Below are positions 1 through 10,151 of a DNA stretch of 64,000 nt, piece by piece. The position numbers were made by a program, and so were the translations under genes. Position 1 is the first letter of the stretch. Each line of letters starts with the position of its first letter. Location: the NCBI RefSeq assembly GCF_000155735.2, contig NC_020908.1, forward strand, positions 1,617,001-1,681,000. Reading direction: 5' to 3'. Source of the DNA: Octadecabacter arcticus 238. GTDB taxonomy: Bacteria > Pseudomonadota > Alphaproteobacteria > Rhodobacterales > Rhodobacteraceae. The notes beneath the pieces were generated by a model. That model did not search any database, was not told where the DNA came from, and saw only the letters and a program-made list of their open reading frames with translations.

Positions 1-1346
1 TCACGATCGTCGATCAGTGTCTTTTCCCATTTCCAGGGTTCATGAATGAACTCATCCGGAACGCTCTTGAGCTCAGGCACCCACTTTCGAATGAAAGTGC
101 CTTTTGGATCATGCTCCATCGATTGTTTGATCGGATTATAAACGCGCATCGTGTTGATACCTGTTACACCTGATTGCATTTGCAGCTGGCTATAATGAAT
201 CCCGGGCTCATAATCTGTGAACAGCCGTGCCAGATGTTCGCCCGTAACGCGCCAATCGAGCCATAGTTGATAGCTGGCGAAGCTTACCAGCATTGCTCTC
301 ATGCGGAAGGTGATCCAGCCTTCTGCAGTCAGGTTGCGCATACAGGCATCAACGAAAGGGTACCCAGTTTGACCGCTCGCCCATGCTTGAAAATGTAGAT
401 CATTGTGTTCGCCTACACGTAGCCCTTCGAATGCAGGGTGCATGCAGTGCGTTTCTATTTCAGGTTGATCTTCGATTTTTTGAATAAAGTGACAGCGCCA
501 TGCCAAGCGAGAGCCAAAAGCCGTAAGATTGCGCCCAAAGCTTTTGTTTTCGTCAGGCGATAACTGGGCACGGCGTTTCACGATAGATTGCGCCACCTCA
601 CGCACAGATAAGGTGCCCCATGCAAGGTGAGCGGAGAGGCGAGAGCAGTGGAACTCAGATGAATCAGGTGCTGAGATATGGTACAGATATTGGCGAGATC
701 GGTGATTTAAAAAACTGCGCAGATCAGCAACCGCTTGTTTTCGACCGCCCTTTTGCACCTTGCCAATAGGTACATTGCCAAAGATCGGGTCATTTTTATC
801 AGGTAGGGTATCTGAACTGCACGGCGGAAATGAATTTAGCGTATTTGGTTTTGGCAGTATCTTTTTAGCCATGCGTGCGTTTCGGATTTTGGACCAGTCA
901 TCTCGACTGCGCAGCCGCCGGACAACCCCGTTAGTGGGTGCTTCATGCAGTGCAATGCGGTGGTTCTGGCACAGTTTCTGAACGGCTATATCTCTGTGAT
1001 ATGTCCATAGGTTTCCTGTTTCTTCGTGTGCGTACACGTGGCTTACATCGTGATCTAAATGAAGTTTTTTGATCACGTCACAAGAGTCGCCAACCTTTAC
1101 AACAAGGTGTTGACCCAACTCAGCCAAACCACTGTCTAAATCACAAAGGCAATCGTGGATAAAATGCCAATGGCGACGAGATGCGAAGGGTTGATGCCAA
1201 TATTCAGGCTCAACAATGTAAAGCGGTATGATGGGTGCGTTTGTCCGCGACGCGGCAAGCAACGGGGCGTGGTCATTGATCCGCAGATCTCGTTTAAACC
1301 AAACAATGCGGGGCGCCTGTGTCATGTGGAGTTTATTTCTCTTCAT
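1..1346 (-). CDS. Cryptochrome/deoxyribodipyrimidine photolyase family protein (partial, C-terminus outside window)
   Basis: Flavoprotein of the DNA photolyase/cryptochrome family, which repairs UV pyrimidine dimers with blue light or acts as a blue-light receptor; cytoplasmic. Translating the minus strand from ATG 1346 gives an open frame to the window edge, about 448 residues. The N-terminus [17 protein letters not shown] is the classic start of the antenna-binding Rossmann domain. Further on, [20 protein letters not shown] and [12 protein letters not shown] match the FAD-binding helical domain, followed by [13 protein letters not shown] second ATG at 1325 precedes TQAPRIVW and could be the true start. 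Repair versus signalling cannot be decided without the C-terminus. The next feature on the right is an IS element. Confidence 0.88.
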   Translation of the reverse strand, partial: MKRNKLHMTQAPRIVWFKRDLRINDHAPLLAASRTNAPIIPLYIVEPEYWHQPFASRRHWHFIHDCLCDLDSGLAELGQHLVVKVGDSCDVIKKLHLDHDVSHVYAHEETGNLWTYHRDIAVQKLCQNHRIALHEAPTNGVVRRLRSRDDWSKIRNARMAKKILPKPNTLNSFPPCSSDTLPDKNDPIFGNVPIGKVQKGGRKQAVADLRSFLNHRSRQYLYHISAPDSSEFHCSRLSAHLAWGTLSVREVAQSIVKRRAQLSPDENKSFGRNLTAFGSRLAWRCHFIQKIEDQPEIETHCMHPAFEGLRVGEHNDLHFQAWASGQTGYPFVDACMRNLTAEGWITFRMRAMLVSFASYQLWLDWRVTGEHLARLFTDYEPGIHYSQLQMQSGVTGINTMRVYNPIKQSMEHDPKGTFIRKWVPELKSVPDEFIHEPWKWEKTLIDDR

Positions 1347-1495
1347 GGTTGAAGCCACTCTTTTACAGCGCTTACTTTCCACGTCAATTCAGTGATCTCA
1401 TGTTGAGATCGAAGGCTTATCCCCTTTGCTCCGGCGGCACCTGATGTAGTGCGAAGCGGCTTGCCAATCTAGAATGTTCTGGTATTGTTCTTCCC

Positions 1496-2472
1496 ATGCC
1501 AGCCAGATGGAAAAACGACAAACCCATGTCCCGCCCCGCGTTCGACGCCAGGTTTTCTGATGAGGAAGCGTGTTCGCATTATCTGGTGGAACATCGTTGG
1601 CCTGAGGGCTTCGTCTGTCCTTCCTGTGGCACCTGCAAGGGCTGGCCGTTAAAGCGAAATCGCGCGACTTGGGAATGTGCCGGTTGCGCACGGCAGACAT
1701 CCGTGACGGCTGGCACGGTAATGCACAGCAGCCATTTGCCGTTGCGAATTTGGTTTCTTGCCGCGCACATCATCACCAGCCATTCCAACGGCATGTCAGC
1801 GCTGCAACTTCAGGCGCAACTTGGCCTTGGCAGCTACAAGACGGGTCGCCATCGTCGCTCGGACCGATGGCGCTTCTCGGCGACCTCCTCTTGCAAAAGC
1901 TGCGGCGGTCGATGGTCAACCCTGACCGCAACCCCCTAAAAGACCTTGTCGAAATCGATGAAACAGAGATGCCGTTCCGGTCCCGGCATGATCCCGAGGA
2001 CCGGCCAAAGGGTGGGCGCAGCCCGGTTGGAAAGATGTTTGTCGTCTGTGCCGTCGAGTTATCAAGTGACGGACATCCGCGCCGTATCAGGATGAAACAC
2101 ATTCCCGACGGCGCGTCAAAGACGCTGCACGGGTTCATTGGTCAGGCTGTAGAGCCTGGCGCTCACATCATCACGGATGGCTGGCTCGGTTACGAAAATC
2201 CTCCTGCAAACACGCATGAGGCAAAGGTCGTCAGCGGCAAGAAGGCACACGACATACTCCACTGGGTCCACCGCGTGTTCTCCAACCTAAAAACGTGGGC
2301 AAAAGGCGTCTTCCACGGCCTCAGAAAGTGCCATCTACAACGCTATCTCGACGAATTCGTGTTCCGCTGGAACCGACGGCGACACATGCGAAGCGCCTTC
2401 GACACGCTGCTGGGGATCGGTGTTGGTCTCGGGCCAGCGACATATCGTGATTTTGTTGAACAGCGCGCCTGA
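1496..2472 (+). pseudogene. IS1595-family (ISXO2-like) transposase, frameshifted
   Basis: DDE-type transposase of the IS1595 family. The N-terminal part (from 1496 or the in-frame ATG at 1526) has a zinc ribbon with CPSC and CAGC pairs and reads LGLGSYKTG near 1850. The rest of the protein, from KLRRSMVNP at about 1895, is in another frame. It holds VEIDETEM, IITDGWLGY and HRVFSNLKTWAKG, the catalytic-domain signatures, and ends at 2472. Family members have about 6 residues between the SYKT and KLRR motifs, whereas here 52 bases separate them, so a roughly 34-bp insertion is the likely lesion. No terminal inverted repeats or target duplication were recognised by eye. The element is therefore probably inactive. 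Confidence 0.8.
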
Positions 2473-2940
2473 AGGGCCTCGTTAACGGCAAAAGCCACGC
2501 CCTATAAACCCACCAGACGTTACAAACTGATCCGATCCGCCTCTAAAGCCACAAGGGCAAGATTCTGCGCCGCGTCAACATGTGGGGCAACCGGACTAAA
2601 AGGGATAAGCCTTTTGAGATCGTATAGGTCGAAACGATTGGCGATGATGCGAGGAATGTGGTCGAGCAATCCCAAAGGGGATAAATTACCTGCGCCAGTC
2701 GAACACGGATGGTGCGGATACTTTGCACTATAAGGCCCACACTGACTGCAATAATCTGGGCATAGCCGTTCGAACCAAGTTTTGGATTTGGGGTGACTGG
2801 ATGCCTCTGCACAAGTGGCTCAAGACGAGGGCTACACCGAGCAATTTCGCAGCCTGTTTCCATACGCGGTTTGTCGCATAGAATTTACTAACCGCAGACA
2901 ATAGGGATGAAAGAGACGGATAAAAATAAGGACCTCAGCC
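2473..2940. other. Intergenic stretch, no supported gene
   Basis: The 468 bases after the IS1595 transposase hold no convincing gene. A short frame at about 2549-2625 reads KGKILRRVNMWGNRTKRDKP before a stop and may be a remnant of a larger gene, but I do not recognise it. Confidence 0.4.
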
Positions 2941-3255
2941 ATGATCACTGAAATGACTGAACTGCTCTCAGCGATCCGCACCGGGCAAAGAGTGATCGCG
3001 CAACGCGACCGGCTCATCGAGTGCCGGATCCTGATATCAGAAGTGCGCAACGCGATGGAACCATTTGAGAATTGGGAAGTGCACCCGACCCGCCAATTCA
3101 TAGGACCAAGAGCGCGCGGCCACGCTGGTCTTTTGATTGTGATGAGGCCAACTGAGGTAACACACGAGCAGCCACAAGATTCGTATGGCCCCGTTCATCC
3201 GCGCATCCAAACCGTGATCAGCAGGTATAAGTCAGAAAAATCGGCCCAAGCGTGA
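2941..3255 (+). CDS. Hypothetical protein, 104 aa
   Basis: Open frame of 104 codons starting with ATG after a plausible ribosome-binding site (AAGGA about 9 bases upstream). The N-terminal half looks helical and charged (TELLSAIRTGQRVIAQRDRL). There is no signal peptide, membrane segment or recognised domain. It lies between an IS1595 remnant and the left end of an IS91-type element, so it may be part of a decayed gene. I do not recognise a family, and coding status rests only on frame length and the ribosome-binding site. Confidence 0.35.
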   Translation: MITEMTELLSAIRTGQRVIAQRDRLIECRILISEVRNAMEPFENWEVHPTRQFIGPRARGHAGLLIVMRPTEVTHEQPQDSYGPVHPRIQTVISRYKSEKSAQA

Positions 3256-3810
3256 AACCCCCGCCTTATTCACATGGGGGACTGCGAAGGTAGCGAACGG
3301 CCCAAGCACTAAATCGCTCCGCGATAGGGGCGCTTGCTGCGGGTGTAGGGCTTAACAGGGATTTGTTGCGCGATTCTAGATTTTGGGTGTGTGCTGTTGG
3401 TCGAGGTGATTTTGCCTCGATTGACAGAGGATATTCCGATGAACATTCAACAATCGACACCAACGACGCCCCTTCGTGCGCGCATGATTTCCGATATGTC
3501 AGGGCGCAATCTCGGCCCTGCATCACAGAGTAGTCACCTGCGCGCCTGTAAGCGTTTTGCGGCTTGGTTAGGGCGCTCGCCAGAGACGGCCACGCCAGAC
3601 GATGTGAAGTATTTCCAACAACACCTGATCGAGAGCGGCGTCAGCATCTGCACCCGAAACCAAACGATGACAGGGGTCAAGTTTCTGCTCCGCGTGACCC
3701 TTCGACGGCATGATCTTGTGGCCGAGATCTTCCATTTGAAGGAACCGGTGAAAGTGCCACTGGTGCTGAGCAAAAAGGAGATTAAACGTAAGCATCAACG
3801 CTGCCCTTGA

Positions 3811-5505
3811 TCAAGCTGCGTCTTTTGCCTCGGCCTCGGCGTTTTTAGCATCGATCATGTCCTGATAGGCCCACGGCATGAGATCGTTGATACGGTTTGC
3901 TTGATGGTCCTGGATGCGTTCCAGCACCCATGCGAGCCAGGCTTCGGGATTCACTTTGTTCATCTTGGCGGTCTCTATCAACGTATAAGCAATTGCTGCA
4001 GATTTGCCGCCTGCTTCTGATCCCATGAAGAGATAGTTTTTGCGTCCCACGGCCACAGGGCGCACTGCGCGCTCGGCTGTGTTGTTGTCCAGCTCAAGAA
4101 AGCCGTGATCAAGATAGGGCCGTGCCTTTGGCAGGCGCGCCAGTGCATATTTGATCGCCTTGGCCAGCGGCGTCTTGCTAGAGATCTTGCCCAGTTGCTC
4201 TTTAAGCCAGACTTCCAGGTCATCAAAGATCGGCTTGGCGTATTCCTGACGCAGGGCCACGCGTTCCGCAGGGGGCAGGAACCGCGCTTGTGTCTCAACA
4301 TCATAGAGCTTTTTAATCCGCAGCACGGCTTCGCCCGCCACGGGCAGCTTTGTGCTTTCATAAAGGTCAAAGAACTCACGCCGCACATGGGCCATGCATG
4401 CCATCTCTTTGACCCGCCCCGTGCGGTAGGCGTCATTATACCCAGCATAGGCATCCGCATGGGCGTAGCCTTCATAGCTTTCGAGATGCTTGCTGGGATG
4501 CTCCGCCTCATGGCTGGTGGAGAACTGGTACCACACCGCAGGTGGAGCTCCGCTGGCCCAAGTGTCTTCTTTTCGGGCATAGACCCACAGTCGCGCGGTT
4601 TTGGTCTTATTCTTTCCTTTGCCATTGCCCTTCTGGAGCAGCTTGACCGTTGTGTCATCCATGAAGATCGCCTGCGCCTCAAAGACGTGATCGCGGATTG
4701 CATCTGAGACGCGCTCCAGCAGTTTGGTGCATTTGCCGACCCATCCCGCCATGAGCGATCCACTCAGATCAATGCCCTCGTTGGCAAACATCTGGCTCTG
4801 GCGATACAGCGGCAGATGATAGCCGTATTTACAGCACAGGATGTGGGCCATCAGCGCGGGGCCGACAAAGCTCTTCGGAATGGGTCGGCTTGGCATCTCA
4901 GCCTGAACAACGGCCTCACAACAGGTGCAGGCCAGACGCGGGCGGCCAATTTGGTTCACGATGTAATGTCCCGGGACATATTCCAACTCCTCCATCACAT
5001 CCGTTCCAAGCACTTTGAAGCTGCCGCCACAGTCGGTGCAAGCATCACTGGGGGTGATGGTCTTTTGGACACGCTTCAGCCCCTTTGGGAAAGGTTTGCG
5101 CTTGCGCGGTGTGCGGGGCGGCTTGGCCTCAGCGTCAGAGGGTTCATCATCTGTCTCAACGGCTTGTTCGATCTCAAGTTCTTCAAGGATCAACTCAAGC
5201 GCCAGCTGTGCACTGCTTTCCGACTTTGAGCCAAAGCGGTGCTTGTTGTGACCGTGGAGTTGCAGGCGCAGATCGGCGATGATGGTGTCTCGGTTCTGGA
5301 TGGCCCGCGCATGAGCGGTGCGCTCGGCACTCAGGGCGGCGTCCACTGATGCCATCTCATCCTTGAGGCGTTTTTGTACCGTCGCATGGCCAAGGGATGA
5401 CCCGAGAAACGCTTGCTTCAGCTCTGACAATTCCGCTGTTTGCGCGGCAACGTATGCCTGTACTTCAGGGGGCAGATTAGTCAGATTTGGAGGGGTCTTA
5501 CTCAT
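3811..5505 (-). CDS. tnpC: IS66 transposase TnpC
   Basis: DDE transposase that catalyses IS66 movement. ATG 5505 (MSKTPPNLTNLPPEVQAYVA) is preferred; an upstream in-frame ATG at 5553 would add 16 atypical residues. The order is an N-terminal leucine-zipper-like helix (AELSELKQAFL), a helix-turn-helix region, a zinc-finger-like segment (CTDCGG and CTCC), then the catalytic core. The core has IFMDDTTVKLL (first Asp), HADAYAGYNDAY (second Asp) and LDNNTAERAVRPVAVGRKNY (Glu). Length of 564 residues is normal for TnpC. It follows tnpB with a 69-bp gap. Confidence 0.95.
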   Translation of the reverse strand: MSKTPPNLTNLPPEVQAYVAAQTAELSELKQAFLGSSLGHATVQKRLKDEMASVDAALSAERTAHARAIQNRDTIIADLRLQLHGHNKHRFGSKSESSAQLALELILEELEIEQAVETDDEPSDAEAKPPRTPRKRKPFPKGLKRVQKTITPSDACTDCGGSFKVLGTDVMEELEYVPGHYIVNQIGRPRLACTCCEAVVQAEMPSRPIPKSFVGPALMAHILCCKYGYHLPLYRQSQMFANEGIDLSGSLMAGWVGKCTKLLERVSDAIRDHVFEAQAIFMDDTTVKLLQKGNGKGKNKTKTARLWVYARKEDTWASGAPPAVWYQFSTSHEAEHPSKHLESYEGYAHADAYAGYNDAYRTGRVKEMACMAHVRREFFDLYESTKLPVAGEAVLRIKKLYDVETQARFLPPAERVALRQEYAKPIFDDLEVWLKEQLGKISSKTPLAKAIKYALARLPKARPYLDHGFLELDNNTAERAVRPVAVGRKNYLFMGSEAGGKSAAIAYTLIETAKMNKVNPEAWLAWVLERIQDHQANRINDLMPWAYQDMIDAKNAEAEAKDAA

Positions 5506-5574
5506 GCCATTACATACCAAATCTCGGGCATCATGGGAATCCCACAAAGGCAAGAAGTCCTATAAAACATACAG

Positions 5575-5922
5575 CTATCCAACCATACTTGGACGCCATG
5601 TCTTCTTGAGAATACGCCAGTCTATGCCTTCCATCAGCATCGCAAGCTGTGCGCGGCTTAGGCTGACTTTACCTTCCTTGACTGAGGGCCATACGAACCG
5701 TCCACGTTCAAGCCGTTTGGTAAACAGGCACGCGCCCTGACCATCCCACCAGATCATCTTGATCTGATCGCCACGACGGCCACGGAACAAAAATAGATGC
5801 CCCGCGTAAGGGTCAGCTGCAAGAACCTGCGCGGTCTGCGCCGCCAGCCCGTTGAAGCCGCGCCGCATATCCGTAACTCCTGCGGCAAGCCAGATCTTCG
5901 CATCCCCCAAAACAGGGATCAT
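5575..5922 (-). CDS. tnpB: IS66 accessory protein TnpB (IS66 Orf2-like)
   Basis: Small accessory protein of IS66 elements, needed together with TnpA and TnpC for transposition in studied members; its biochemical role is unclear. The 115 residues include the hallmark [15 protein letters not shown] near the start, then [30 protein letters not shown] in pieces across the middle, which defines the family. The ATG overlaps the end of tnpA by 4 bases (ATGA at 5919-5922), suggesting translational coupling. Confidence 0.95.
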   Translation of the reverse strand: MIPVLGDAKIWLAAGVTDMRRGFNGLAAQTAQVLAADPYAGHLFLFRGRRGDQIKMIWWDGQGACLFTKRLERGRFVWPSVKEGKVSLSRAQLAMLMEGIDWRILKKTWRPSMVG

Positions 5923-6299
5923 GCTGCAAGTCCTCGCGCCAGTTCCAGCACAAAGCCAGCATCAACCCCGTCGCTCACGCTCAGCTTGCGACCGTTCTCA
6001 AGTGTGATCTCAATATGGGGGACAGGTAAGATGCTGGTGCCGGATGACGCAGGCGTGTCCACCATACCCGCATCGGCAATCTCTACGGGGGTGAACTGGC
6101 CTATATCTGATTTGTCAGGCTGAAACCGCCCATCGCTGCGCCATGCATAAATCCGGTTGGTGCCCACACCGTGCTTCTTGGCAACCATTGGAACACTCAC
6201 GCCAGCAGTGTGGCTTTCCGCTACAAGCTGTCGCTTGAAATCATCCGTGTATTTGGAACCTCGGCCACGCCTAGTCTTGTTCATCATCAAAATCCTCAT
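5919..6299 (-). CDS. tnpA: IS66 TnpA, helix-turn-helix protein
   Basis: DNA-binding accessory protein of IS66, with an IS3-OrfA-like helix-turn-helix. The 126 residues contain [20 protein letters not shown] followed by [16 protein letters not shown], a helix-turn-helix of the transposase_8 type, and a C-terminal part ending in ELARGLAA. It is first in the tnpA-tnpB-tnpC operon and overlaps tnpB by 4 bases. Confidence 0.92.
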   Translation of the reverse strand: MRILMMNKTRRGRGSKYTDDFKRQLVAESHTAGVSVPMVAKKHGVGTNRIYAWRSDGRFQPDKSDIGQFTPVEIADAGMVDTPASSGTSILPVPHIEITLENGRKLSVSDGVDAGFVLELARGLAA

Positions 6300-6963
6300 A
6301 TCGCGCCAGCCATATCGCCAGCTTCGCGCAATAATCGCACCTTAGATCATGCCAAAAAAAGAGGGGGTTCCCTGTATGTTTACGATTAAACGCATTCTGG
6401 CTATGGCTCCGAGCCTGAAGGCGCGCGTGATGTTGTCGCTGGCTTATGGCTGCGGGATGCGTGCGGGCGAGGTCGTGCGGCTCAAAGTTGGTGATATTGA
6501 TAGCGATCAGGAAATCATCCGCATCGTGCAATCGAAGGGGCGCAAGGATCGCATCGTCATGCTGCCTGTCGATATTTTGAGCCTGCTGCGCGACTGGTGG
6601 AAAGAACGGCCGACCGGTCAGGACAAGGATGTTCCTGCACCCGAGCGGGTCCTCTTTCCCGGCTATCGCGGCAAACACCTCTCAGCGCGACAGATATCGC
6701 GGCTATTTAAAGAGACCGCGCGGGAAGCCGGGATCACCAAACCGGTCACGCTGCACACGTTGAGGCACAGTTTTGCAACCCATCTGTTGGAGCGCGGCGT
6801 CGATATCCGGGTGATCCAAGCCTTGCTCGGGCATTCCAAACTGACAACTACTGCGCGCTATGCCAGCGTTGCCACGGGCATGATTGCGGCAGTGGACAGT
6901 CCGCTGGATGATCTGAATGGAGCCAAGCGGAAGAAGGGCAAGCCTAAGCCTTCATAGGCCACC

Positions 6964-8172
6964 ATGCCCAGTCGATCACTGGAGGTCGCGGATATCTTCC
7001 GTGACCATGGTGCTGCTTGGCGTGCCGCAAACGCAGGACACATCAGCCTGAACCAGTTCAAAGTCATGAGTGCGATTGAGCGCTGTCGAACCGCGGCGCT
7101 TGGCGGTCATGTCGCGCGCTGCGCCGACTGCGCGCATGAGCATATCGCCTACAACTCATGCCGCAACCGTCACTGCCCAAAATGCCAGGCGGGTGCAGCG
7201 AAGATATGGCTTGCGGCACGTGAGGCTGAACTGCTGCCTGTGCGGTATTTCCATCTGGTCTTCACCTTGCCAAAGCAGATTGCTGACATCGCATATCAGA
7301 ACAAACGCGAGATCTATAATCTTCTGATGCGGGCAAGCGCGGACACTGTGGTCAGAATCGCCGCTGATCCTAAACATCTGGGGGCAAAGGTTGGCATAAC
7401 GTCGGTCCTTCACACTTGGGGCTCGGCGATGACCCACCACCCCCATGTCCATATGATCGTGCCGGGGGGAGGGCTTTCGACAGATGGTTCAAAATGGATC
7501 GCCTGCCGCAAGAACTTCTTCCTGTCTGTCCACGTTCTATCCCGCTTGTATCGGCGGCTCATTCTGGAAGGGCTGGCCAAGCTGCACATGGTCGGGAAAC
7601 TGCAATTCTTCGGCGATCTCACAAACCTTGCAGATCGAAATGTCTTTGACACTTTCCTGCAACCGCTGCGTAAAATCGAATGGGTGGTCTACGCCAAAGA
7701 ACCCTTCACCGGGCCAAAAGCGGTGCTGGCATACCTATCGCGCTACACACATCGGATTGCCATTTCAAACAGCCGGTTGATCCGTTTCGATGCGCAAAAC
7801 GTCACCTTCCGCGCCAAGGACTATCGCCTCAAAGGTGCGGGCCGCCACACGACCATGTCCTTATCCACAAATGAGTTCATTCGCCGGTTCCTGATCCACG
7901 TGCTGCCCAGAGGCCAGCACCGCATCCGACATTATGGGTTCTATGGGAATAGCAACCGCACGGCCAATATCGCGCGGATCCGGCAACTGCTGGGGGCCAA
8001 AACCCCTCACAAGGAGCACGATAAAGGCAACACCATCAACGATGCAGATGAACCTCCTCGTGTTCTTGCTCTGCCTTGCCCATGTTGTGGCGGGCAGTTG
8101 ATAATCGTCGACACAATCGCACCAGCCCAACATCCCAGAGCGCCGCCAAAAACACAAAGGGCTGCTGCATGA
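6964..8172 (+). CDS. tnpA: IS91-family HUH (Y1) transposase
   Basis: Rolling-circle transposase that nicks one DNA strand through a tyrosine. The 402 residues open with SLEVADIFRDHGAAWR, then a zinc-binding segment (CADC, then CRNRHCPKC). The HUH motif is in HHPHVHMIVPGGG, and YLSRYTHRIAISNSRL holds the likely catalytic tyrosines. The C-terminus has a second cysteine pair (CPCC near residue 375). This copy is full length, while the copy at 28.5-29.8 kb is frameshifted. It follows the split recombinase gene by six bases. It is the only visibly intact source of this transposase in the window. Confidence 0.95.
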   Translation: MPSRSLEVADIFRDHGAAWRAANAGHISLNQFKVMSAIERCRTAALGGHVARCADCAHEHIAYNSCRNRHCPKCQAGAAKIWLAAREAELLPVRYFHLVFTLPKQIADIAYQNKREIYNLLMRASADTVVRIAADPKHLGAKVGITSVLHTWGSAMTHHPHVHMIVPGGGLSTDGSKWIACRKNFFLSVHVLSRLYRRLILEGLAKLHMVGKLQFFGDLTNLADRNVFDTFLQPLRKIEWVVYAKEPFTGPKAVLAYLSRYTHRIAISNSRLIRFDAQNVTFRAKDYRLKGAGRHTTMSLSTNEFIRRFLIHVLPRGQHRIRHYGFYGNSNRTANIARIRQLLGAKTPHKEHDKGNTINDADEPPRVLALPCPCCGGQLIIVDTIAPAQHPRAPPKTQRAAA

Positions 8173-8521
8173 CGCGCGCACCGCACATCACGAACGACAC
8201 CCTCGGCCGCTCGCTATATCTCCTGCGAACCAATCGGCATGCTTTGATCAAGCGATCAGCGTGGCAAAACATGGTGACGCCGACAAAATACCGTGAGTTT
8301 CAACCAACAGCAGGCAAAACCGGCGCTGCGCTTAACTCAATGCGCCCCGCCAAACTGGCCTGTCAGCTCCGGGCGAAAACACACGCATTGCGCAAATCCC
8401 CATAGCAACAATCGATCCACCCAGACCAACCCCGCGATTTCCCGCTTGAGCGCTTCTCCGACGCCAGGCAATGTTCCGCGTCACCCAAACCTCGCGCGTG
8501 GCGTCCGAGAAACCTACACCA
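8173..8521. other. 3' non-coding end of IS91-type element
   Basis: About 350 bp conserved between both copies with no convincing gene. In IS91-type elements one end carries the replication origin and the other the termination signal, and this segment should contain one of them. It is otherwise featureless by eye. Confidence 0.6.
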
Positions 8522-8618
8522 GAGGAGACTTGCGGCAGCCCAGCGCCACCCTCCGTGCCAATAAGCGTGAGACAATTGACTGGCTAAAGTTTACACTTGA
8601 GGGCGTAGAAGAAGAACC

Positions 8619-9101
8619 ATGGTTATGCCTTCACAATCACCACTTTCGCCAGATGCTGGATCTGGAGCCGTTTTGGCCCCGACGTCGCCTCCCCGCGTTG
8701 TTAATGCGCCGTTGGCTCCCACAGCGGAACTGACGAGCATCCCGAAGCGACGCAACTTCACAGCCAAATACAAACTGCGCATTCTGGATGAGACGGACCA
8801 AGTGGCAGACACTGGCGGGGTTTCCGCCATTCTACGGCGGGAGGGGCTTTATTCCTCTGCACTGACCGATTGGCGCCGTGCGCGGGCGGCCGGCACATTG
8901 GGTGCATTGCAGCCAATGCGCCGTGGCCCACAAAAGGCACCTGCCAATCCATTGCAAGCTGAGCTGGCCAAGGCCAACCGTGAGGTGACAGCCTTGCGGC
9001 GCCGTCTGGATCAGGCGGAAGCCATCATTGCCATCCAAAAAAAAGTGGCGGGACTTCTGGACGAGATGGAGCAGACGCAAGAGCGCAGCGGCAAATCATG
9101 A
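8619..9101 (+). CDS. IS3-A OrfA (helix-turn-helix protein)
   Basis: OrfA of an IS3-family element, 160 residues. A proline/serine-rich N-terminus is followed by a helix-turn-helix region ([14 protein letters not shown], then [20 protein letters not shown]). A C-terminal heptad-like helix ([20 protein letters not shown]) probably mediates multimerisation. A run of eight A at 9037-9044 forms an A-AAA-AAA slippery site in frame. A -1 slip there would fuse OrfA to the OrfB frame, the usual way IS3 elements make the OrfAB transposase. The orfA stop also overlaps the orfB ATG (ATGA). Confidence 0.92.
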   Translation: MVMPSQSPLSPDAGSGAVLAPTSPPRVVNAPLAPTAELTSIPKRRNFTAKYKLRILDETDQVADTGGVSAILRREGLYSSALTDWRRARAAGTLGALQPMRRGPQKAPANPLQAELAKANREVTALRRRLDQAEAIIAIQKKVAGLLDEMEQTQERSGKS

Positions 9102-10111
9102 TGGCCGTCGCGATTGCATTGCCCACCGGCAGCGGCTTGACCTCGGCTGTCTGCGCCGCGCTATCATTATCGCGCGCGAGCGTTCTTCGACAGCGTGCGG
9201 CGCTGACGGCACCACCACGCACACGCCCACCGCGCGCAGCGTCTTCGCGGGCTCTGCCGGAAAGGGAAAGAGACCAGGTATTGCACCACCTGCGCGAACC
9301 CCGCTTTGCGGATCAGACGCCCACAGAGGTCTTTGCCACCTTGCTGGATGAAGGCACCTATCTGTGTTCAATCCGCACGATGTATCGGATATTGGCCGCG
9401 CAGGGCGAAGTTGGCGAACGCCGCCGACAGCGCACACATCCCGTCTATCAAAAGCCTGAACTTCTAGCTGAAGCCCCCAATCAGGTCTGGTCTTGGGACA
9501 TCACCAAGCTGAGGGGCCCGGTGAAATGGTCCTACTTCTATCTCTATGTCATCCTCGACATCTTCAGCCGCCGCGTTGTTGGCTGGCGCGTCGAGCACGC
9601 GGAGAGCGCCAGCCAGTTCAAAGAGCTGTTCATCGACGCGATGGAAAAACACGAGGTTCCACGCGATCAGCTGACATTGCATGCAGATCGCGGTGGGCCC
9701 ATGAAGGCAAAGACGACAGCCCTGATGCTGGTTGATCTTGGTGTGCTCAAGTCCCACAGTCGGCCCCACACCTCAAACGACAACCCGTTCTCCGAAGCCC
9801 ACTTCAAAACACTGAAATATCAGCCAGAGTTCCCCAAGAACTTTGAAACCATCGAGCAGGCTCGCGCATTCTGCCGCAGGTTCTTTGCATGGTATAACCA
9901 AGACCATCATCACGCCGGGATTGGTCTGATGACGCCCGACCAAATCCATTTTGGGCAGGCCCAAGAAATCTACACCGCGCGACAAGCAACACTAGACGCG
10001 GCATTCCTCGCCACGCCCGAACGCTTCGTACACAAACCACCAAAACCGCCTCAAATCCCGACCGCCGTCTGGATCAACCCACCAAAACCAACCGAAGAAA
10101 CCCAAGCCTAA
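9098..10111 (+). CDS. IS3-A OrfB (DDE integrase core)
   Basis: Catalytic half of the IS3-type transposase, 337 residues. The DDE triad lies in [10 protein letters not shown] (Asp), LHADRGGPM (Asp) and [10 protein letters not shown] (Glu), with RPHTSNDN between. The frame is open upstream of the ATG back to the A8 run in orfA, so the functional protein is probably an OrfAB fusion. The C-terminus is proline-rich ([10 protein letters not shown]). It is nearly identical to the copies at 25465, 41258 (minus) and 61904. Confidence 0.95.
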   Translation: MMAVAIALPTGSGLTSAVCAALSLSRASVLRQRAALTAPPRTRPPRAASSRALPERERDQVLHHLREPRFADQTPTEVFATLLDEGTYLCSIRTMYRILAAQGEVGERRRQRTHPVYQKPELLAEAPNQVWSWDITKLRGPVKWSYFYLYVILDIFSRRVVGWRVEHAESASQFKELFIDAMEKHEVPRDQLTLHADRGGPMKAKTTALMLVDLGVLKSHSRPHTSNDNPFSEAHFKTLKYQPEFPKNFETIEQARAFCRRFFAWYNQDHHHAGIGLMTPDQIHFGQAQEIYTARQATLDAAFLATPERFVHKPPKPPQIPTAVWINPPKPTEETQA

Positions 10112-10151
10112 AGTCCAAAAGCCACTGTCTCAAAGTCGTTGACACGTTCCG

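Larger units (their letters stand above)
3788..6383 (-). mobile_element. IS66-family element, complete
   Basis: The 2596-bp element is flanked by an exact 8-bp target duplication, GATTAAAC, at 3780-3787 and 6384-6391. The uninterrupted target is visible in the second IS91-type copy (AAGGAGATTAAACGCATT). The ends begin GTAAGCAT and, reading inward from the right, GTAAACAT, the GTAA start typical of IS66. It contains tnpA, tnpB and tnpC in the usual order on the minus strand. All three frames are open, so the element looks potentially active. Confidence 0.95.
3439..6957 (+). pseudogene. IS91-associated tyrosine recombinase, split by IS66
   Basis: The intact version in the second copy (29767-30681) is 304 residues. 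Here the N-terminal SAM-like DNA-binding part starts at ATG 3439 (MNIQQSTPTT) and runs to IKR at 3787, where IS66 is inserted. The catalytic part resumes at 6388 and ends at 6957. That part contains GCGMRAGEV (catalytic Arg), LHTLRHSFATHLLERG (His-x-x-Arg) and LLGHSKLTTTARYA (His and the Tyr nucleophile). The XerC/D-like recombinase cannot be made intact from this copy. Its stop lies six bases before the ATG of the HUH transposase at 6964, so the two were probably co-transcribed. Confidence 0.9.
3298..8521 (+). mobile_element. IS91-type element, copy 1, interrupted by an IS66 element
   Basis: Boundaries come from comparison with the inverted copy at 28172-30822: identity starts at CGGCCCAAGCAC and ends at GAGAAACCTACACCA. 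After removing the IS66 insertion (3788-6383) and one 8-bp target duplication, the element is 2620 bp. This equals copy 2 minus its 31-bp duplication. It carries a tyrosine recombinase gene and an HUH (Y1) transposase gene in the same direction, plus about 350 bp of non-coding 3' sequence. As expected for IS91-type rolling-circle elements, there are no inverted repeats or target duplications. The left flank GAAC at 3295-3298 fits the family's tetranucleotide target preference, although the other copy does not show it. Confidence 0.9.
8549..10151 (+). mobile_element. IS3-family element 'IS3-A', copy 1
   Basis: This 1603-bp copy has a 3-bp target duplication CCA (8546-8548 and 10152-10154). The left end is CCCTCCGTGCCAATAAGCG; the right end read inward is CGGAACGTGTCAACGACTTT. 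The two share an imperfect inverted repeat running through GTG(C/T)CAA to TGAGACA. It is 2 bp shorter than the other complete copies because of changes just before the orfA start (about 8610). It inserted inside a non-coding repeat whose relative is at 57.5 kb. Confidence 0.93.

Noticed and set aside
1378..2560. Defined ends and target duplication for the IS1595 element
   Set aside because: No matching inverted repeats could be found by eye and no second copy is available for comparison.
2543..3101. Minus-strand frames of 106 and 89 codons as genes
   Set aside because: No ribosome-binding sites, domains or protein-like composition, and they overlap the better-supported 104-codon frame.
4105..5229. 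Long plus-strand frames opposite IS66 tnpC
   Set aside because: Antisense shadows of a well-supported transposase gene with no family features.
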